NCBI RefSeq assembly: GCF_030463565.1
Contig: NC_134660.1
Span: forward strand, 2,158,001-2,222,000
Origin: Pelecanus crispus
Lineage: Eukaryota; Chordata; Aves; Pelecaniformes; Pelecanidae
Length of the DNA stretch: 64,000 nucleotides
Reading direction: 5' to 3'
The first letter of the stretch is position 1. The number at the start of each line of letters is the position of its first letter. Below are positions 1-27,042 of this stretch, piece by piece. The translations under genes and the position numbers were made by a program. The notes under the pieces are model-generated. The model was not told the DNA's origin, did no database searches, and saw only the letters and a list, made by a program, of their open reading frames with translations.

Positions 1-335
1 CCCGGGGGTCACAGCGCTTGCCCCCCCCGCTCTCTCCTTCCGCCTCCCGTGCCCCCGCTGCGCGCCGCGTCCCACCGCCCCAGCAAAGCGGGGGACAAAC
101 CCGGGAAGCGAAGCCCCCCGCCCCGGCGCACAGAGCCGCTTGGCGGGGCGCTGGCACCCACCGCCACCCCGAGCCGGGGGGGGACCCGAGGGGCTGGCGG
201 GGACCCAGCGCGCCCCGAGCTGCACCCAAAAAGCTGCACGGGGCTGGAGCCGAGCAGGCGCCGGAGCCAGACTGCTCCGAGGGGGCCGTTTACTTTGGGG
301 CAGATGCACCCAGCCAGGGGAAGGCTGGCAATTAT

Positions 336-349
336 GTTAATCCCTTAAC
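336..349. promoter_or_regulatory. GTTAA/TTAAC inverted repeat upstream of DKK3-like gene
   Basis: GTTAATCCCTTAAC lies about 140 bp before the start codon of the DKK3-like gene. It resembles an HNF1 palindrome, but the half-sites are separated by four bases instead of three, so binding by HNF1 is doubtful. The rest of positions 1-422 is GC-rich and shows no coding exon. Confidence 0.25.
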
Positions 350-422
350 TCCTGATTGCCTCCTCCTTCCCCATTAGGTGGGCAAACAGTTTGAGCAGCG
401 GGGGCCAAGATAGGCCGGGGGC

Positions 423-430
423 TACATATA
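423..430 (+). promoter_or_regulatory. TATA-like element of DKK3-like gene
   Basis: TACATATA sits 45 bp before the ATG at 475, which is the right distance for a start site near 455 and a very short 5' UTR. A GATA-type site (AGATAGG) lies just upstream at about 409-415. The assignment rests on position and sequence only. Confidence 0.45.
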
Positions 431-474
431 CCCAGCGCCCCAGGCCCCAGCACCCAGCGGCACCCGCCAGCAGC

Positions 475-3289
475 ATGCCGGTGTCCCCAGCCATCCTCTG
501 CCTCCTGGCCTTGCTGCTGCCCGCCGCCTCCGGCTACCTCTGGGCCTGGATGTACTCCTTGCCCCAGCAGCCGCCCGACGAAGCCGCGCTGGGCAGAAGC
601 ATCGGCCCCGGGGACAACCTGGAGGAGGTGAGTGGTGGGTGCCCCCCGCCCCGGGGTGCGGGGTTGCTGGGGGAGAGGAGGAGGGGGTGCAGCTGCAGCA
701 GGGGTGGGAGCTGAGTTTACAGCCGGGGTGGGAGCGGGGTTTGCAGCAGGGTGGGAGCTGGGGTGGGTACCGGAGCGGGAGCTGGGTTGCAACAGGGTGG
801 GAGCAGGGGTGGGAGACGGGGTGGGAGCTGAGTTTGCAGCCAGGGTGGGAGCTGGGGTGGGTACCGGAGCGGGAGCTGGGTTGCAACAGGGTGGGAGCAG
901 GGGTGGGAGCCGAGTTTACAGCCGGGGTGGGAGCGGGGTTTGCAAGCAGGGTGGGAGCTGGGGTGGGTGCAGGAGTGGGAGCGGGAGCTGAGTTTGCAGC
1001 CAGGATGGGAGCAGGGGTGGGAGCAGGGGTGGGAGCTTGGGTGGGAACCGGAGCGGGAGCTGGGTTGCAACAGGGTTGGAGCAGGGGTGGGTGCAGGAGC
1101 GGGAGCTGGGTTTGGCAGCAGGGTGGGAGCTGAGTTTGCAGCCAGGGTGGGAGCAGGGGTGGAAGCCGAGTTTACAGCCGGGGTGGGAGCTGGTGTGGGA
1201 GCAGGGGTGGGTACTGGAGCGGGAGCTGGGTTGCAACAGGGTGGGAGCAGGAGTGGGTGCAGAATTTGCTGCTGGGGTTGCAGCAGGGGTGGATGTAAGG
1301 GTGGGAGCTGGGTTTGTGGCCGGGGTTGGAGCAGGGGTGGGAGCCCAATTCGCAGCCGGGAGCCCGACTTGGGATGGGAAGGGGGCTCGGAGCGGGGGGC
1401 CAGGTGGGAGCTCGGAGCGGGGTTGGGGGGGGGCCAATTCGCAGCCGGGAGCCCAGCTCGGGCTGGGAAGGGGGCTCGGAGCGGGGGGCCCGGGGGGGGG
1501 CTCGGAGCGGGGGCCGGGGGGGCTCGGAGCGGGCTCGAAGCGGGGCCGGGGGGCTCGGAGCGGGGCCGGGGGCGGTGGGGGGGGCTCGGAGCGGGGCCGG
1601 GCCGGGAGGGGGGGCTCGGAGCGGGGCCGGGGGGCTCGGAGCGGGGCCGGGCCGGGAGGGGGGGCTCGGAGCGGGGCCGGGGGGCTGGGAGCGGGGCCGG
1701 GGGCGGTGGGGGGGCTGGGAGCGGGGCCGGGGGCGGTGGGGGGGCTGGGAGCGGGGCCGGGGGGCTCGGAGCGGGGCCGGGGGCGGTGGGGGGGCCGGGG
1801 GCGGTAGGGGGGCTGGGAGCGGGGCCGGGGGCGGTGGGGGGGCTGGGAGCGGGGCCGGGGGCGGTGGGGGGGCTCGGAGCGGGGCCGGGGGCGGTGGGGG
1901 GGCTGGGAGCGGGGCCGGGGGGCTGGGAGCGGGGCCGGGGGGCTCGGAGCGGGGCCGGGGGGCTGGGAGCGGGGCCGGGCCGGGCCGGGAGGGGGCGCGG
2001 TCGCGGCGGGCGGCGCCGGGCGCTCCAGTGGCGCAATCGGTCAGCGCGCGGTACTTATAGGGCAGTACGCGGAGCAATGCCGAGGTTGTGAGTTCGAGCC
2101 TCACCTGGAGCAGGACTTTTACGGGCTCCGGCAGCCACCTCGCTGTCCGTCCCCCCCCGCCCCGGCGCCGCCGCCGCCCCAACCCGCCGGGTTTTCTTTT
2201 CCCGAGAGAAAACCCTGGAGCCGCGGCGGGGGGGTTTCCCGCAGGGATGGGTCTCCCATCCCCACTGTTCCCCAGCCTGGCTGAGCGCTGCTGAGCTGCT
2301 CCCGGCCTTCGCACCCCTAAAACGCTCCCACGCACCCATGCCCAGCCCTGCTTCGCTTCATAACGTGCAAACAGACAGTTTTTTGCGCCCTGCTGCTGTT
2401 TCTGACCTGTCCCGGGGTTGGAGATGGGGTGAGGGATGGGGCCCGGGCCCTCTGATGTGCTGTGTCCCCCCCCCCCACGCAGGTGACAGCGTGCAGCCCG
2501 GCCAGCCCCTGCGCCCATGGGCACTTCTGCGACGAGCACTTCGGGCTGTGCCTGCCCACGCGCCCCGCGGGGCAGTACTGCCGCCGGGACACCCACTGCG
2601 CCCACGGCCTGCTCTGCATGTTCGGGAAGTGCCAGCAGCCCGCGCCCGACGGGCAGGAGGGTGAGCAGGGCTCTGGGATGGGGTCGGGGGACACGCAAGG
2701 GACCCCCCTGCCCCCCCAACCTCAACCCTGCGAGCTGGGGGGGGACGCGACGCTGTGGGGCAACCTCCAGCATCAGCCCCCGACGGCGCAAAGCCGACGG
2801 GTGCTGGGGGCACCCAGCCCCATTGCAGCCCCATCCCCGTGCCCCCAGCCTGGGGATGGCATGGCGGGGGGTCGGTCCCCTAACCCCGCTTTCTGCCCCG
2901 CCAGGAGCCCGGTGCCAGCGGGACGAGGAGTGCGGCGAGGGCGGCTGCTGCGCGCGGCAGCACGGCGAGCGGGTTTGCCAGCGGCGGCTGGCGCTGGCCC
3001 AGAGCTGCCATGTGCCCCCCGGGGGCCTGGCCTTCAGTATCAACCAGGTCTGCCCTTGCCAGGCCAGGCTGGTCTGCCGGGCCACCGCGCCCAGGCGAGA
3101 GTGAGTACGGGGGCTGCCGGGGACCCCCAAAAGCGGAGAGGGGGAGCGGGGGACACCTGGGTCCTGCCCTGGGTGTGGGGTGGAAATGGGGCAGGGGCCG
3201 AGGTGCCACCGCTGTCCCCGTGTCCTCTCCGCAGGAAGGCGTTCGAGTACCGGCCGGAGAAGAGCGAGTGGAGGTGCCGACATCCCTGA
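475..3289 (+). CDS. Secreted DKK3-like dickkopf-family protein, 193 aa
   Basis: Four coding exons: 475-627, 2483-2660, 2905-3100 and 3235-3289, all with GT/AG borders and compatible phases. The protein has a hydrophobic signal peptide (residues 1 to about 20), a short N-terminal stretch, and two cysteine-rich domains. The second (C114-C190) has the ten-cysteine dickkopf/colipase pattern C-x5-C-x4-CC-x8-C-x9-C-x14-C-x-C-x5-C-x21-C. The first (C55-C101) has only eight cysteines, missing one residue of the usual CC pair and one other. The 12-residue linker between the domains and the CxxGxC end of domain 1 resemble DKK3 more than DKK1/2/4, which have long linkers. Family members modulate Wnt/LRP or related extracellular signalling; the role of this one is unknown. 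I recall no DKK gene beside human CACNB1. Intron 1 is mostly minisatellite and holds a tRNA gene. Orthology is uncertain, so no symbol is given. Confidence 0.85.
706..1375. repeat. G-rich minisatellite in intron 1 of DKK3-like gene
   Basis: Tandem variants of GGGTGGGAGC with interspersed CAGGG, GTACCGGAGC and GAGTTTGCAGCC blocks. A higher-order unit of roughly 93 bp is visible; for example, the block beginning near 756 recurs near 849. The array is open in several frames on both strands, which produces long artefactual ORFs. Confidence 0.85.
1376..1990. repeat. GC-rich minisatellite (GGGGCTCGGAGCGGGGCCGG type)
   Basis: Short tandem units of GGGGCCGGGGGGCTCGGAGC, mixed with GGGGGCGGTGGG variants, run almost without interruption up to 30 bp before the tRNA gene. 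The composition is nearly pure G and C on this strand, with many four-run G tracts that could form quadruplexes. The array continues directly from the neighbouring G-rich array but has a different unit. Confidence 0.85.
2022..2112 (+). tRNA. tRNA-Ile (anticodon UAU) with 17-nt intron
   Basis: Exons are 2022-2059 and 2077-2112, with a 17-nt intron at 2060-2076, one base 3' of the anticodon (TAT, 2056-2058) as in vertebrate tRNA-Ile-UAU genes. The acceptor stem GCTCCAG (2022-2028) pairs perfectly with CTGGAGC (2105-2111), and the discriminator base is A2112. Box A (TGGCGCAATCGG, 2029-2040) and box B (GAGTTCGAGCC, 2090-2100) are intact. A Pol III terminator TTTT follows at 2117-2120. The mature length is 74 nt before CCA. 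It decodes the rare AUA codon. The gene lies in intron 1 of the DKK3-like gene on the same strand. Every structural element is intact, so it looks functional. Confidence 0.95.
2117..2120 (+). terminator. Pol III terminator of tRNA-Ile
   Basis: A run of four T residues begins five bases after the discriminator base. This is the minimal RNA polymerase III stop signal. Confidence 0.75.
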
Positions 3290-3346
3290 GCCGGCAGCGC
3301 CGTATTTATTCCCTGTAAATAGCGCGTCCAGAGCCGGCCGAGCGCC

Positions 3347-3352
3347 GATAAA
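3347..3352 (+). promoter_or_regulatory. Possible variant polyadenylation signal of DKK3-like gene
   Basis: GATAAA lies 58 bp after the stop codon at 3289. Canonical AATAAA copies on the same strand come later, at 3716-3756, so the 3' UTR could end at either place. Confidence 0.3.
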
Positions 3353-3666
3353 TCCGGCCGAGCGCCGCGCTAGGCCCGGCTGCTGCCGGTGACCATCACC
3401 CTGGCAGCGGGGCGGCAGGAGCCCCGAAAACTCCTGCGTCAGGTCTTCGCCCCTTCACGGGAGCCGGGCAGGTCCCAGCTCCGGCCCCAGCGGTGCCCCC
3501 TCCCCGGGGAAGCCGCTGAAGGCCCCCCCCAGGGAGAGGCATGGGGGTCACTGCAGAACTGAGTTGTGCCTGGTCTCAGCGCTGGCCCCAGCAGCTGTGG
3601 ACCCCCCCTCCCTGCTCCGCGCAGCCCCCACCAGGCACGGCCGCGGGGGCAGGTCTCACCGAAATG

Positions 3667-3672
3667 TTTATT
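3667..3672 (-). promoter_or_regulatory. CACNB1: Candidate CACNB1 polyadenylation signal
   Basis: TTTATT on + is AATAAA on -, about 1.6 kb downstream of the CACNB1 stop codon at 5293-5295. A second minus-strand AATAAA is at 3305-3310, inside the DKK3-like 3' UTR. No other coding sequence is visible between 3290 and 5292. Confidence 0.45.
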
Positions 3673-3715
3673 ACAAAGAACCAAGCGAGCGGGGCGAGTC
3701 CCCCCACACACCAAG

Positions 3716-3756
3716 AATAAATAAATAAAATACACTTTGTCGGGTCGTTAAATAAA
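3716..3756 (+). promoter_or_regulatory. AATAAA cluster, probable 3' end of DKK3-like transcript
   Basis: Several overlapping AATAAA motifs at 3716-3729 and one at 3751-3756 give canonical polyadenylation signals on the + strand. Use of this cluster would make the DKK3-like 3' UTR about 470 nt and make it overlap the tail of CACNB1 on the other strand. Confidence 0.45.
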
Positions 3757-5292
3757 GTTTGTGGAGAGACATAAATACGGGACAGTCCCTCTGCCCGCGG
3801 GAGGGCTGGGGCGGGGGGGACCCCACTGCCAGACCCCGGCTGCCGTGGGGGGGCTAATGTCGGGGCAGGCGGGTCTCAAAGCACTTGGCAGGCAGTGACA
3901 CTGAGTGTGTGTCGTGTCCCCCCCCCCAAAAAAAAAGAAAAGGGGGGAAACTGAGGCACACAATTGGCGGAGGCGGCTTGGCAGCGGCAGAAGTGGATGC
4001 CCCCGAGCCCCCCGACCTAGGCTGGTGGTCTGGGTAAGGCAGTGGCCCCGGGGACCCCCAGCATCGCCCCGGGGAGCGGGGACACACACACAAGGGGCTG
4101 CCCCAGAAGTGGGGTGAGCCCGGCCCCACGGTGAGGGCTGGATGTGGGGTGTCCCCACCCCACCCTGGTGCGGTCACCCCCTCCCCCCCCCCCGCAGAGG
4201 TTGGGGGGGGACGAGGGACGCTCCGGGGCGGGCGTGGGAGAAGGCAGTGCCCCGGGGTGCTGGGGGGGGGGCGAAGGCAGCCCTGCCGGGCAGGGGGGAC
4301 AGACAGACAGGCTCACAGACGGACAGACAGACGGACACAGCCGGATGGGGCGAGAGCGGACAGGCACGGTGGGGGGGGTTGGCACAAGGGGGGTTTTGGG
4401 GGGGCAGGGGCCTGGCACTGCCCGGCGGTCCCAGGGAAAGGGGGGGCGGCGCAGGGCCCCCCAGGGCAGAGGGACCCGTGGGTGCTGCCGCGGCTGCGGC
4501 AGGCCAGGGCTGGGTGGCTGTTAGCACGTGTTAGACCCCCCCAAACTGGCTCAGATTTGCACACACCCCCTCCCCACAAAATTCAGGCAGAGCCCCCCTC
4601 AAGGCAAACACATGCAAACACAGGCAGCACCCCCGGGGTGGGGGGGGGCATGGCCAGGGGGGCAGCAGGGACCCCTCCACCGCCTGCAGCACCCCAAAAC
4701 CCTGCACACACCACACACGCATGCACCCCCCCTCACCCCCCAGCTGCTGGGGGGGGGGCTGGGGGTCGCAGCCTTGCAGGGGTGCAGTGCCAGGCTGCAG
4801 GCACGGGCGGGGGGGTGCAGCTGGCAGGGACACCCCCCCTCACTACCACCAGCAGCTCAGGGGTCCCCCCCCTGCAGCCAGGTGGCAAACAGCACCATGG
4901 AGAAGCGGGGGGCACCGGGGGGGGGGGCAGCCACAGGCAAGGGCTGGGTGGGGAGCACGGCCCCCCCACCCCGTGCCCAGGGGCTGGGGACGTGCCGGCC
5001 GCGGGCAGAGCCCCCCGGGGTCCCCTTTGGTCGCTTGCTCTCCCTGCCAGGCAGGGAGGGCCCGAGGCACCGTGAGATGCTGGGGGGGGGGGGGGCTGCA
5101 GCAGGAGGGGAGACCCCACACACACCAAGGAGTGGGGCAGGGGGAGCCCCCGGGGGCAAAAGAGGGGGTCCCCACGGCACGGCGGGCCAGGCTTGGGGCT
5201 GGGGGGGGCACAAAGGCAACCAGCAGGGCTCTCCCCCACCCCAAAGCTGGTGCTGGGGGGGGGGGGCCATCCCCTGCCTGCACCCCCTCACC

Positions 5293-18423
<13,131 letters not shown>

Positions 18424-21400
18424 GGAGCTCGCCGGGGTCGGCGGGGACACACACACAGGGACAAGACGATGACGATGACGATGGAGCCCAGGCCTGGCCT
18501 CCGCCGTACTGGCCCCCGCGGTGACGGCGGCCCCGGCGTGCAGCGAGCGAGAAGAGGAGGAGGAGGAGGAAGGAGGAGTGGGGACGGCGGCAGGGGGGGA
18601 CAAGGGATGGCGGGCGGCTGCCTCCGCCTCGGCCGCTCCCACTGCGTTCCCGGGAGGGATGGGGAATGCGGGGATGCGGCCCCCCCCTCCCTTCCCAGGT
18701 AGGGTACCCCCAAAGCGGCTCCTTCCCCTGGGGGGGGAGGAGGGGGGGGTGATGAGGATCCCCCCTCCCCAAATGGGGGGGCACAGTGGTGCCCACCGCA
18801 GCTTGCACGCCCAGCCTTTAGCCTGGAGCAGACTTGCTTACTGCGAGGGGGGGACCCCAAAAAGAGATGGGGGGACACAGGGCCCCCAGGCTGTTGTGTG
18901 GCTCGGGGCGGGGGGGACATGCAGGGGCAGCCATGCCCCCGTCCCCAAATGTCAGCACCCGGAGCAGGACGTGCCACGGTCTGGGGAACCCGGGGCTCCC
19001 TCAAGACAAGGCTGCCCCTAAACCTCCAGCTTCTCCCCCTGGACTCTCCCCAGCTGGGATCCCCGCATCCTCAGAGCCACCCATGCCCCCCCCCTGCTCC
19101 CCAGGGGCATCCATGCCCGGCCACAGAGCCATCTGCACGCCCCACATGAAGCACCCAGCGAAAGGGCACCCCGGGGACCCCACAGCAACAGTGGGAGGAC
19201 ACCCGGGGCCAGCGGACCCCACGTGCGGCTGGGGAAGGGGCTGCACTTGACACCCACCGGCCCCCGCCATGGCTGCAGCTGCCCTGCAGGGACCCCAGCA
19301 CCATCCCTGGTGCCAGCGGGCGTGAGGGGCAGACCACGTGTGCCGGTGGGCGAGGGCTGCAGGCAGCATGTGCCAGGCAGGACGCAGCTTGCCCTTGCCC
19401 CCTCCCCAGGGAGCCCGGCCGGCGCTGGGGCCGATCGCCTCCTCCCCAGGCAGGAGCAGGCTGAGACCTCCCGCACTCATCTCACGTCAACTGCACCGCA
19501 GGAGCCGCTGCCGCCGGCTGTTGGAAAGTTAAAAATTCCTTGGGATCTCCCCGCCCCGCGCCAGCGGGTCTTTTCCTGCTCCAGTCCCAGCTCCCGCAGC
19601 TGCAGGACAATGTGCCCGGGGAAGCGGGACAGCTGACGCCACATTTTCCATTATTAGCCCCCATCCATCACCGGCACCGTAAGGTGCCTATGACAGCACC
19701 GGCGCACGCTTCGTGGCAGCCGGGCAGGTGGGGAAGGGAGGTTTGGAGGGGGACGAGCTGCTCAAGGTCACGCAGGCTGGCACCACCGACCCCGGGACAC
19801 AGCCCCAGAGCCCCGACCGCACCCAGCTCTACATCTTGTGCCTGGCCAAGCTCTGGGCATTAGGATTTTCTTGGCCCCCAACACCAAAGCCTGCCCGTCT
19901 CCTGCTTTGCCCAACTTCCCCAGGCCTGGGCCACGCGGCCAACGCAGGGGCTGAGGCCGGTGCAGGGTCTGTGGCGGGGAGCAGAGGGTGGTGGCAAGGG
20001 TGTTTTGGGGAGGCAGAGCCGGGTGCCAGGGCAGAGGCGGCGGGGGCCCTGCCAACAGGGAGCCTGCCCGAAGGCGGAGGGCGAGCACACCATTCCCAGG
20101 CAGCTGCGTGGGAGCGTAACTCAATTACAGCATCTCTCCCTTCCCGCTGCCAGAGCTGCTCCGCTCCCCCCCGGCAGCTGCCTGCACTGCCAGGGGCACG
20201 GGGTGCCAGCGTGGCCCCTCGCCGGGGCTCGCCGGGCTGCCTGCTCTGCCTCTGCTCCGAGCACAAGCAAGCTCCCCAGGCACAGAGCTACGGACGTGCC
20301 CGTCCGGTGCGGGATGCAACGGAGCAGGCAGACGAGGGATGGCCAGATCTTCCCCGACTTCTCTGGAGGAGCCTGTACACAAGCAGCAGCATCCCTACCT
20401 GGGCTGAAACATCTCGAATTTGGGGTCAGATCAGCCTCCTCATCCCTGCCCCTCTGGAAAGCACGGAGCACAAGGCAACGCTCCCAGTGGGCTGGGGAAC
20501 ACAGACACCCCCGCGTCTCACACGCAATCTCCTGCCTCCAGCCCACACAAATGGCCAAAAGCATCGATTTTTCCAGCGGCAAAACCCCAGAGCCACTCCT
20601 GGGCCGGTAATGAAAACCCAGTCATTCTCCTGTCTCAGGAGCCTCCAGATTTTGCGGTTTGTTTTATGAAAATGATGAGTCAGTTTTTAAACAGCAAAAG
20701 CCTGTGTTTATCTGTGTTTTTCTCTCAAAATGAACCAAAAATCTGTTGCCATCGGCTCCTCTTCTCATGCCATATGTTGACTGTGCTACGGCCGCCAGAT
20801 TCAAAAGGAACCGTTAGCATCCTGTCTTGGGTGTTTAACGAGGCACCTTTGGGGGCTTTCACTCTCCAACCACTCGCAACCTTCAGCGCTTGAAAGGAAA
20901 GAGGGAAAAGAAACACTGCAAAATGATGAATTTGGGCGCTATTGAGCATCAGCGTGGTTAAAAAGCAATATTTTCGCTGGGCAAGTTTGCTTTCCAGTGG
21001 GAATTCAGTCATGGAGAAACCCCTGTGGTTTTAGGCCAGTTACAATCTATACGTTATCATTTTGCAAGCTTTCCCTTCTTCCAGGAACTCTTCACCAATC
21101 TGTTCCTGGAGAGGCTCCAGTGCTTTTCTGGGTCGTTTCTCCGACACAAAGGACGCCAGTTGCCACCGGGCCCATTTCAAGCCTCACTACGGCATTTTCT
21201 GGGGACGTGCTTCTGGCTGGAAGAGGCAGGAGGTGCCACTCAGCCGGTCCGTGCCTCAGTTTCCCAACTGCAAATGGTGCCACTGACACATCCAGACCTC
21301 ACTCATGCCTTCGACTACAAATTGCTGGGGAGGTAAAACGCTCTCTGCCAAAGCCAGCCCTCACTGCAGCCCTGTTACCAGCCCTATCAAGAGGTTGTTT

Positions 21401-22009
21401 CACAGGAAAACGCAAGTCCTCCCTGTTCTAAGCAGCACTCTTAACCCAGTGACTGCAAAAGAGGGGGAACTTGAGCCACACGTGGAAATGAAGCAGGATC
21501 TGAGATCCCAGCTCGCCCCTCTCCTGCACCGACCTCTGGACATTCGCACTGCCCTTTAGGGCGACTTCTTGGGAAACAATGAACGATTGCAGCCGAACGC
21601 TGGAGAAACAGACATCCCATTTCTTGCTACAAAAAGCAACGTGACAAAGCTGACGTTAAACTCTTCCTAACCTACAACCTCCCGGTCAGGTGGGGAGGGT
21701 GAGGAGGGACAACCTGCACCCAGGTTTCCTCAGGTCCAACAAGGAGCCTGCAGCCGGGCTGGGGACAATCCCCCGGTGTGAGGAGAGGCCGCAGCGAGGG
21801 CAGGGCTGGGCCCTGCGGCCCTCGGCCCTGCGCTGCCCACCCCACGCAGGCCCACCGGCGGCGAGGGGGCACCCCCGCAGCCCCCCTCGGCCTGCCTGCA
21901 CAGCCCCGGGGCGTGTCCCTGGCTCCCAGCTCAGGCCCAGTGCTCCCAGTGCCCCCCCCCCAGTGCTCCCAGTGCCCCCCCCCCCAGTGCTCCCACCACC
22001 CACGTGCCG

Positions 22010-25057
<3,048 letters not shown>

Positions 25058-25103
25058 ACGCTGGCTGTCTTGTGTACATAGTGTTTTCCATCCACGAGCG
25101 TTC

Positions 25104-25109
25104 AATAAA
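25104..25109 (+). promoter_or_regulatory. RPL19: RPL19 polyadenylation signal
   Basis: Canonical AATAAA 47 bp after the stop codon, giving the very short 3' UTR expected of a ribosomal-protein mRNA. Confidence 0.93.
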
Positions 25110-25125
25110 ACACCGCATCCAGGAC

Positions 25126-26905
25126 TCGTCCCGCTGAATCTTGCACGCTCGCTCTCTTTCTCCAGGGTTTCTGGAACAGGGAGGGAAGGGCTGGGAAAGA
25201 ATGGCCGCTCCCTGCCTTGGTGCTGGGTGTGCCCTGCTTGTTGGGAACCAGACCCATTGGTTGGGCAGTTCTTGGGGTAAAGGTGAGCTGCAGCCCACAG
25301 GGCTGATGGCAGAGGGAGAGCGCGGCTCGGAGTCCTGCTGGCACCGGCCCTCGTCCCGGGCCATGCAGCCGCAGGGCCAGCTGCTGCGGGCAGCGCTGCG
25401 GCCAGAGCCCCGTTCCTGCGCCGGCAGCTCCTCCACGCAGCCGCAGCCTCCCGAGCGGAGCTGCGACGCCTCCGCCCGCAAGTGCAGTGCTGCCCTGCCG
25501 GTCTCCAGTGGGAGAAAAGGTGTCTGGGGGCCACCCCTGCCACCCACCGCACCCCGGAGCCCTTCCCCAACTCCCCGGCTGGGGCGGGCGGCAGCTCCGG
25601 GCCGGTGCTGGGGCTCAGGCGTGTCCCTGCTCAGCTCCTGCTGCAGTGAGGGGCCGATGAGTTCCTCGGGCCCATCCGAAACCCCCAGGAAAGGGCCCGC
25701 CTGGACCCCAAACACCCCAAGAAGCTGCTGCACCCTGAGGGGAGGTGGCCGATGGCAGAGCCGGGCTAGGCGTGGGCACAGAGCCCTTGGCCTCTCGTGG
25801 CCAAAACCCACAGCCAAGCCCGGGGTGGCCCGGTGCAATTCAACGGGGGAAGTTGCCCGTTGCGGTGGCCCCAGGTGGGGACAGCTGACAGCACCCATGG
25901 TGTCCCTGATGCCCATCGAGGGAATGGTGCCAAGATGCCCAGGGTTGGGGTACGGCCCCAGGAGGGGCTTCTGACCACGCATGCCGGAGCCAGCACCCTC
26001 AGGAGCGGGCCCTGAAGGGGAGCAGGCTCCCAGCCCCGCACAGGGGGACACGCCGCAGCCCCCACCCACCCGGGCTCAGGCCAGAGCTGGCTGTCAGGGG
26101 AAGCTTTCTGGGGGGCTCTGCTCCCGCAGCTGCCCCGGCAGCCCCTCATGGCAGCCCCCACAGCTCAGCCAGGAGCAGCACCGGGGGCGGCACCGAGCAG
26201 GGCAGGACTCATGCAGGGGAAGGACGGGGGGGGGGCTGCACACCCCCAGGCACCGGTATGAGGGAGCTGGGCCCAGAGCTCACAGCAGGGACCCCCCAGA
26301 TCCAGGTCCAGCTCCTCCAGACACCCCACACTCACCCAAGCAGCTCTTTTACAAAACCCACACCCACAGGTGCTGCCATCCCTGCACTGGGCACCATCCC
26401 CACAGACCCCCAAAAGCTCTGCACCCTCCCTGGGACCAGCTGGGCCTTTATAAGCCACAGGAAACACAGCTGAGACCCTCCCACCTCATCACACAGGTGA
26501 TGGGACCACCTGGGCACAGGGCTGGAGGGGGCTGCTTGCCCCCGATGCCTGGCCTGCGCCCCGTGCCGTGCCCACGCACCGCGTCCCCTCCCCGTGCCAG
26601 GACACCCCCCCATGCCCCCCTGGTGCCCGCTCCGTCCTTGGCCCTGCTGCCAACTCCACCGACGGTGACTCACGGCGCCCGGGCGCGGTGTGACTCACGC
26701 AGCCAAAAAAGAGCCCCGGTGCCGACAGCGGGTGGCACGTGGTACCCCACGGGGACGGCACCGAGACAAGGGGACAGGCACGCCGGCAGCGCTCGGCGGG
26801 GGGACACGCCACCCGCACCCCCTCTGCCCAGACACGCGGCAGTGCCAAAGCTCCTCCGGCCGGTGCAGAAAAATCACCCGGTAGCGCCAAAACCGCAGCA
26901 GCAGC
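25126..26905. other. Intergenic region between RPL19 and STAC2
   Basis: About 1.8 kb of GC-rich sequence between two tail-to-tail genes. I see no coding exon. Two perfect TGACTCA sites (26666-26672 and 26691-26697) sit 25 bp apart; the second is followed by CGCA, as in a Maf/AP-1-type element. Confidence 0.55.
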
Positions 26906-26909
26906 AGCG

Positions 26910-26915
26910 TTTAAT
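26910..26915 (-). promoter_or_regulatory. STAC2: Probable STAC2 polyadenylation signal
   Basis: TTTAAT on + is ATTAAA on -, about 530 nt downstream of the STAC2 stop codon. It is the best polyadenylation signal before RPL19. Confidence 0.5.
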
Positions 26916-27010
26916 TTAGGATCTCGGGCTGGAGCATCCCGGGCATAGGGCCGGGCGCTGCCCGGGCACGGCGGGGTGGTTATTGCTTGGGCGAACCGAG
27001 CCAGGCAGGG

Positions 27011-27042
27011 CACACGCGTGTGTGGGGCTGCACACGCGTGTG
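27011..27042. repeat. Two CACACGCGTGTG palindromes in STAC2 3' region
   Basis: Perfect 12-bp palindromes at 27011-27022 and 27031-27042, separated by 8 bp, lie in the probable STAC2 3' UTR. They share the alternating purine-pyrimidine core found at 16986-17076 and 29187-29204. Confidence 0.9.

Noticed and set aside
717-3283. Long minus-strand ORFs of 439 and 703 codons over the DKK3-like gene
   Set aside because: They translate GC minisatellite into Pro/Ala/Ser repeats and run antisense to real exons; no domain or splice logic supports them.
19713-20669. 318-codon plus-strand ORF upstream of RPL19
   Set aside because: It has no domain, no splice signals and ordinary composition for a chance ORF in GC-rich DNA.
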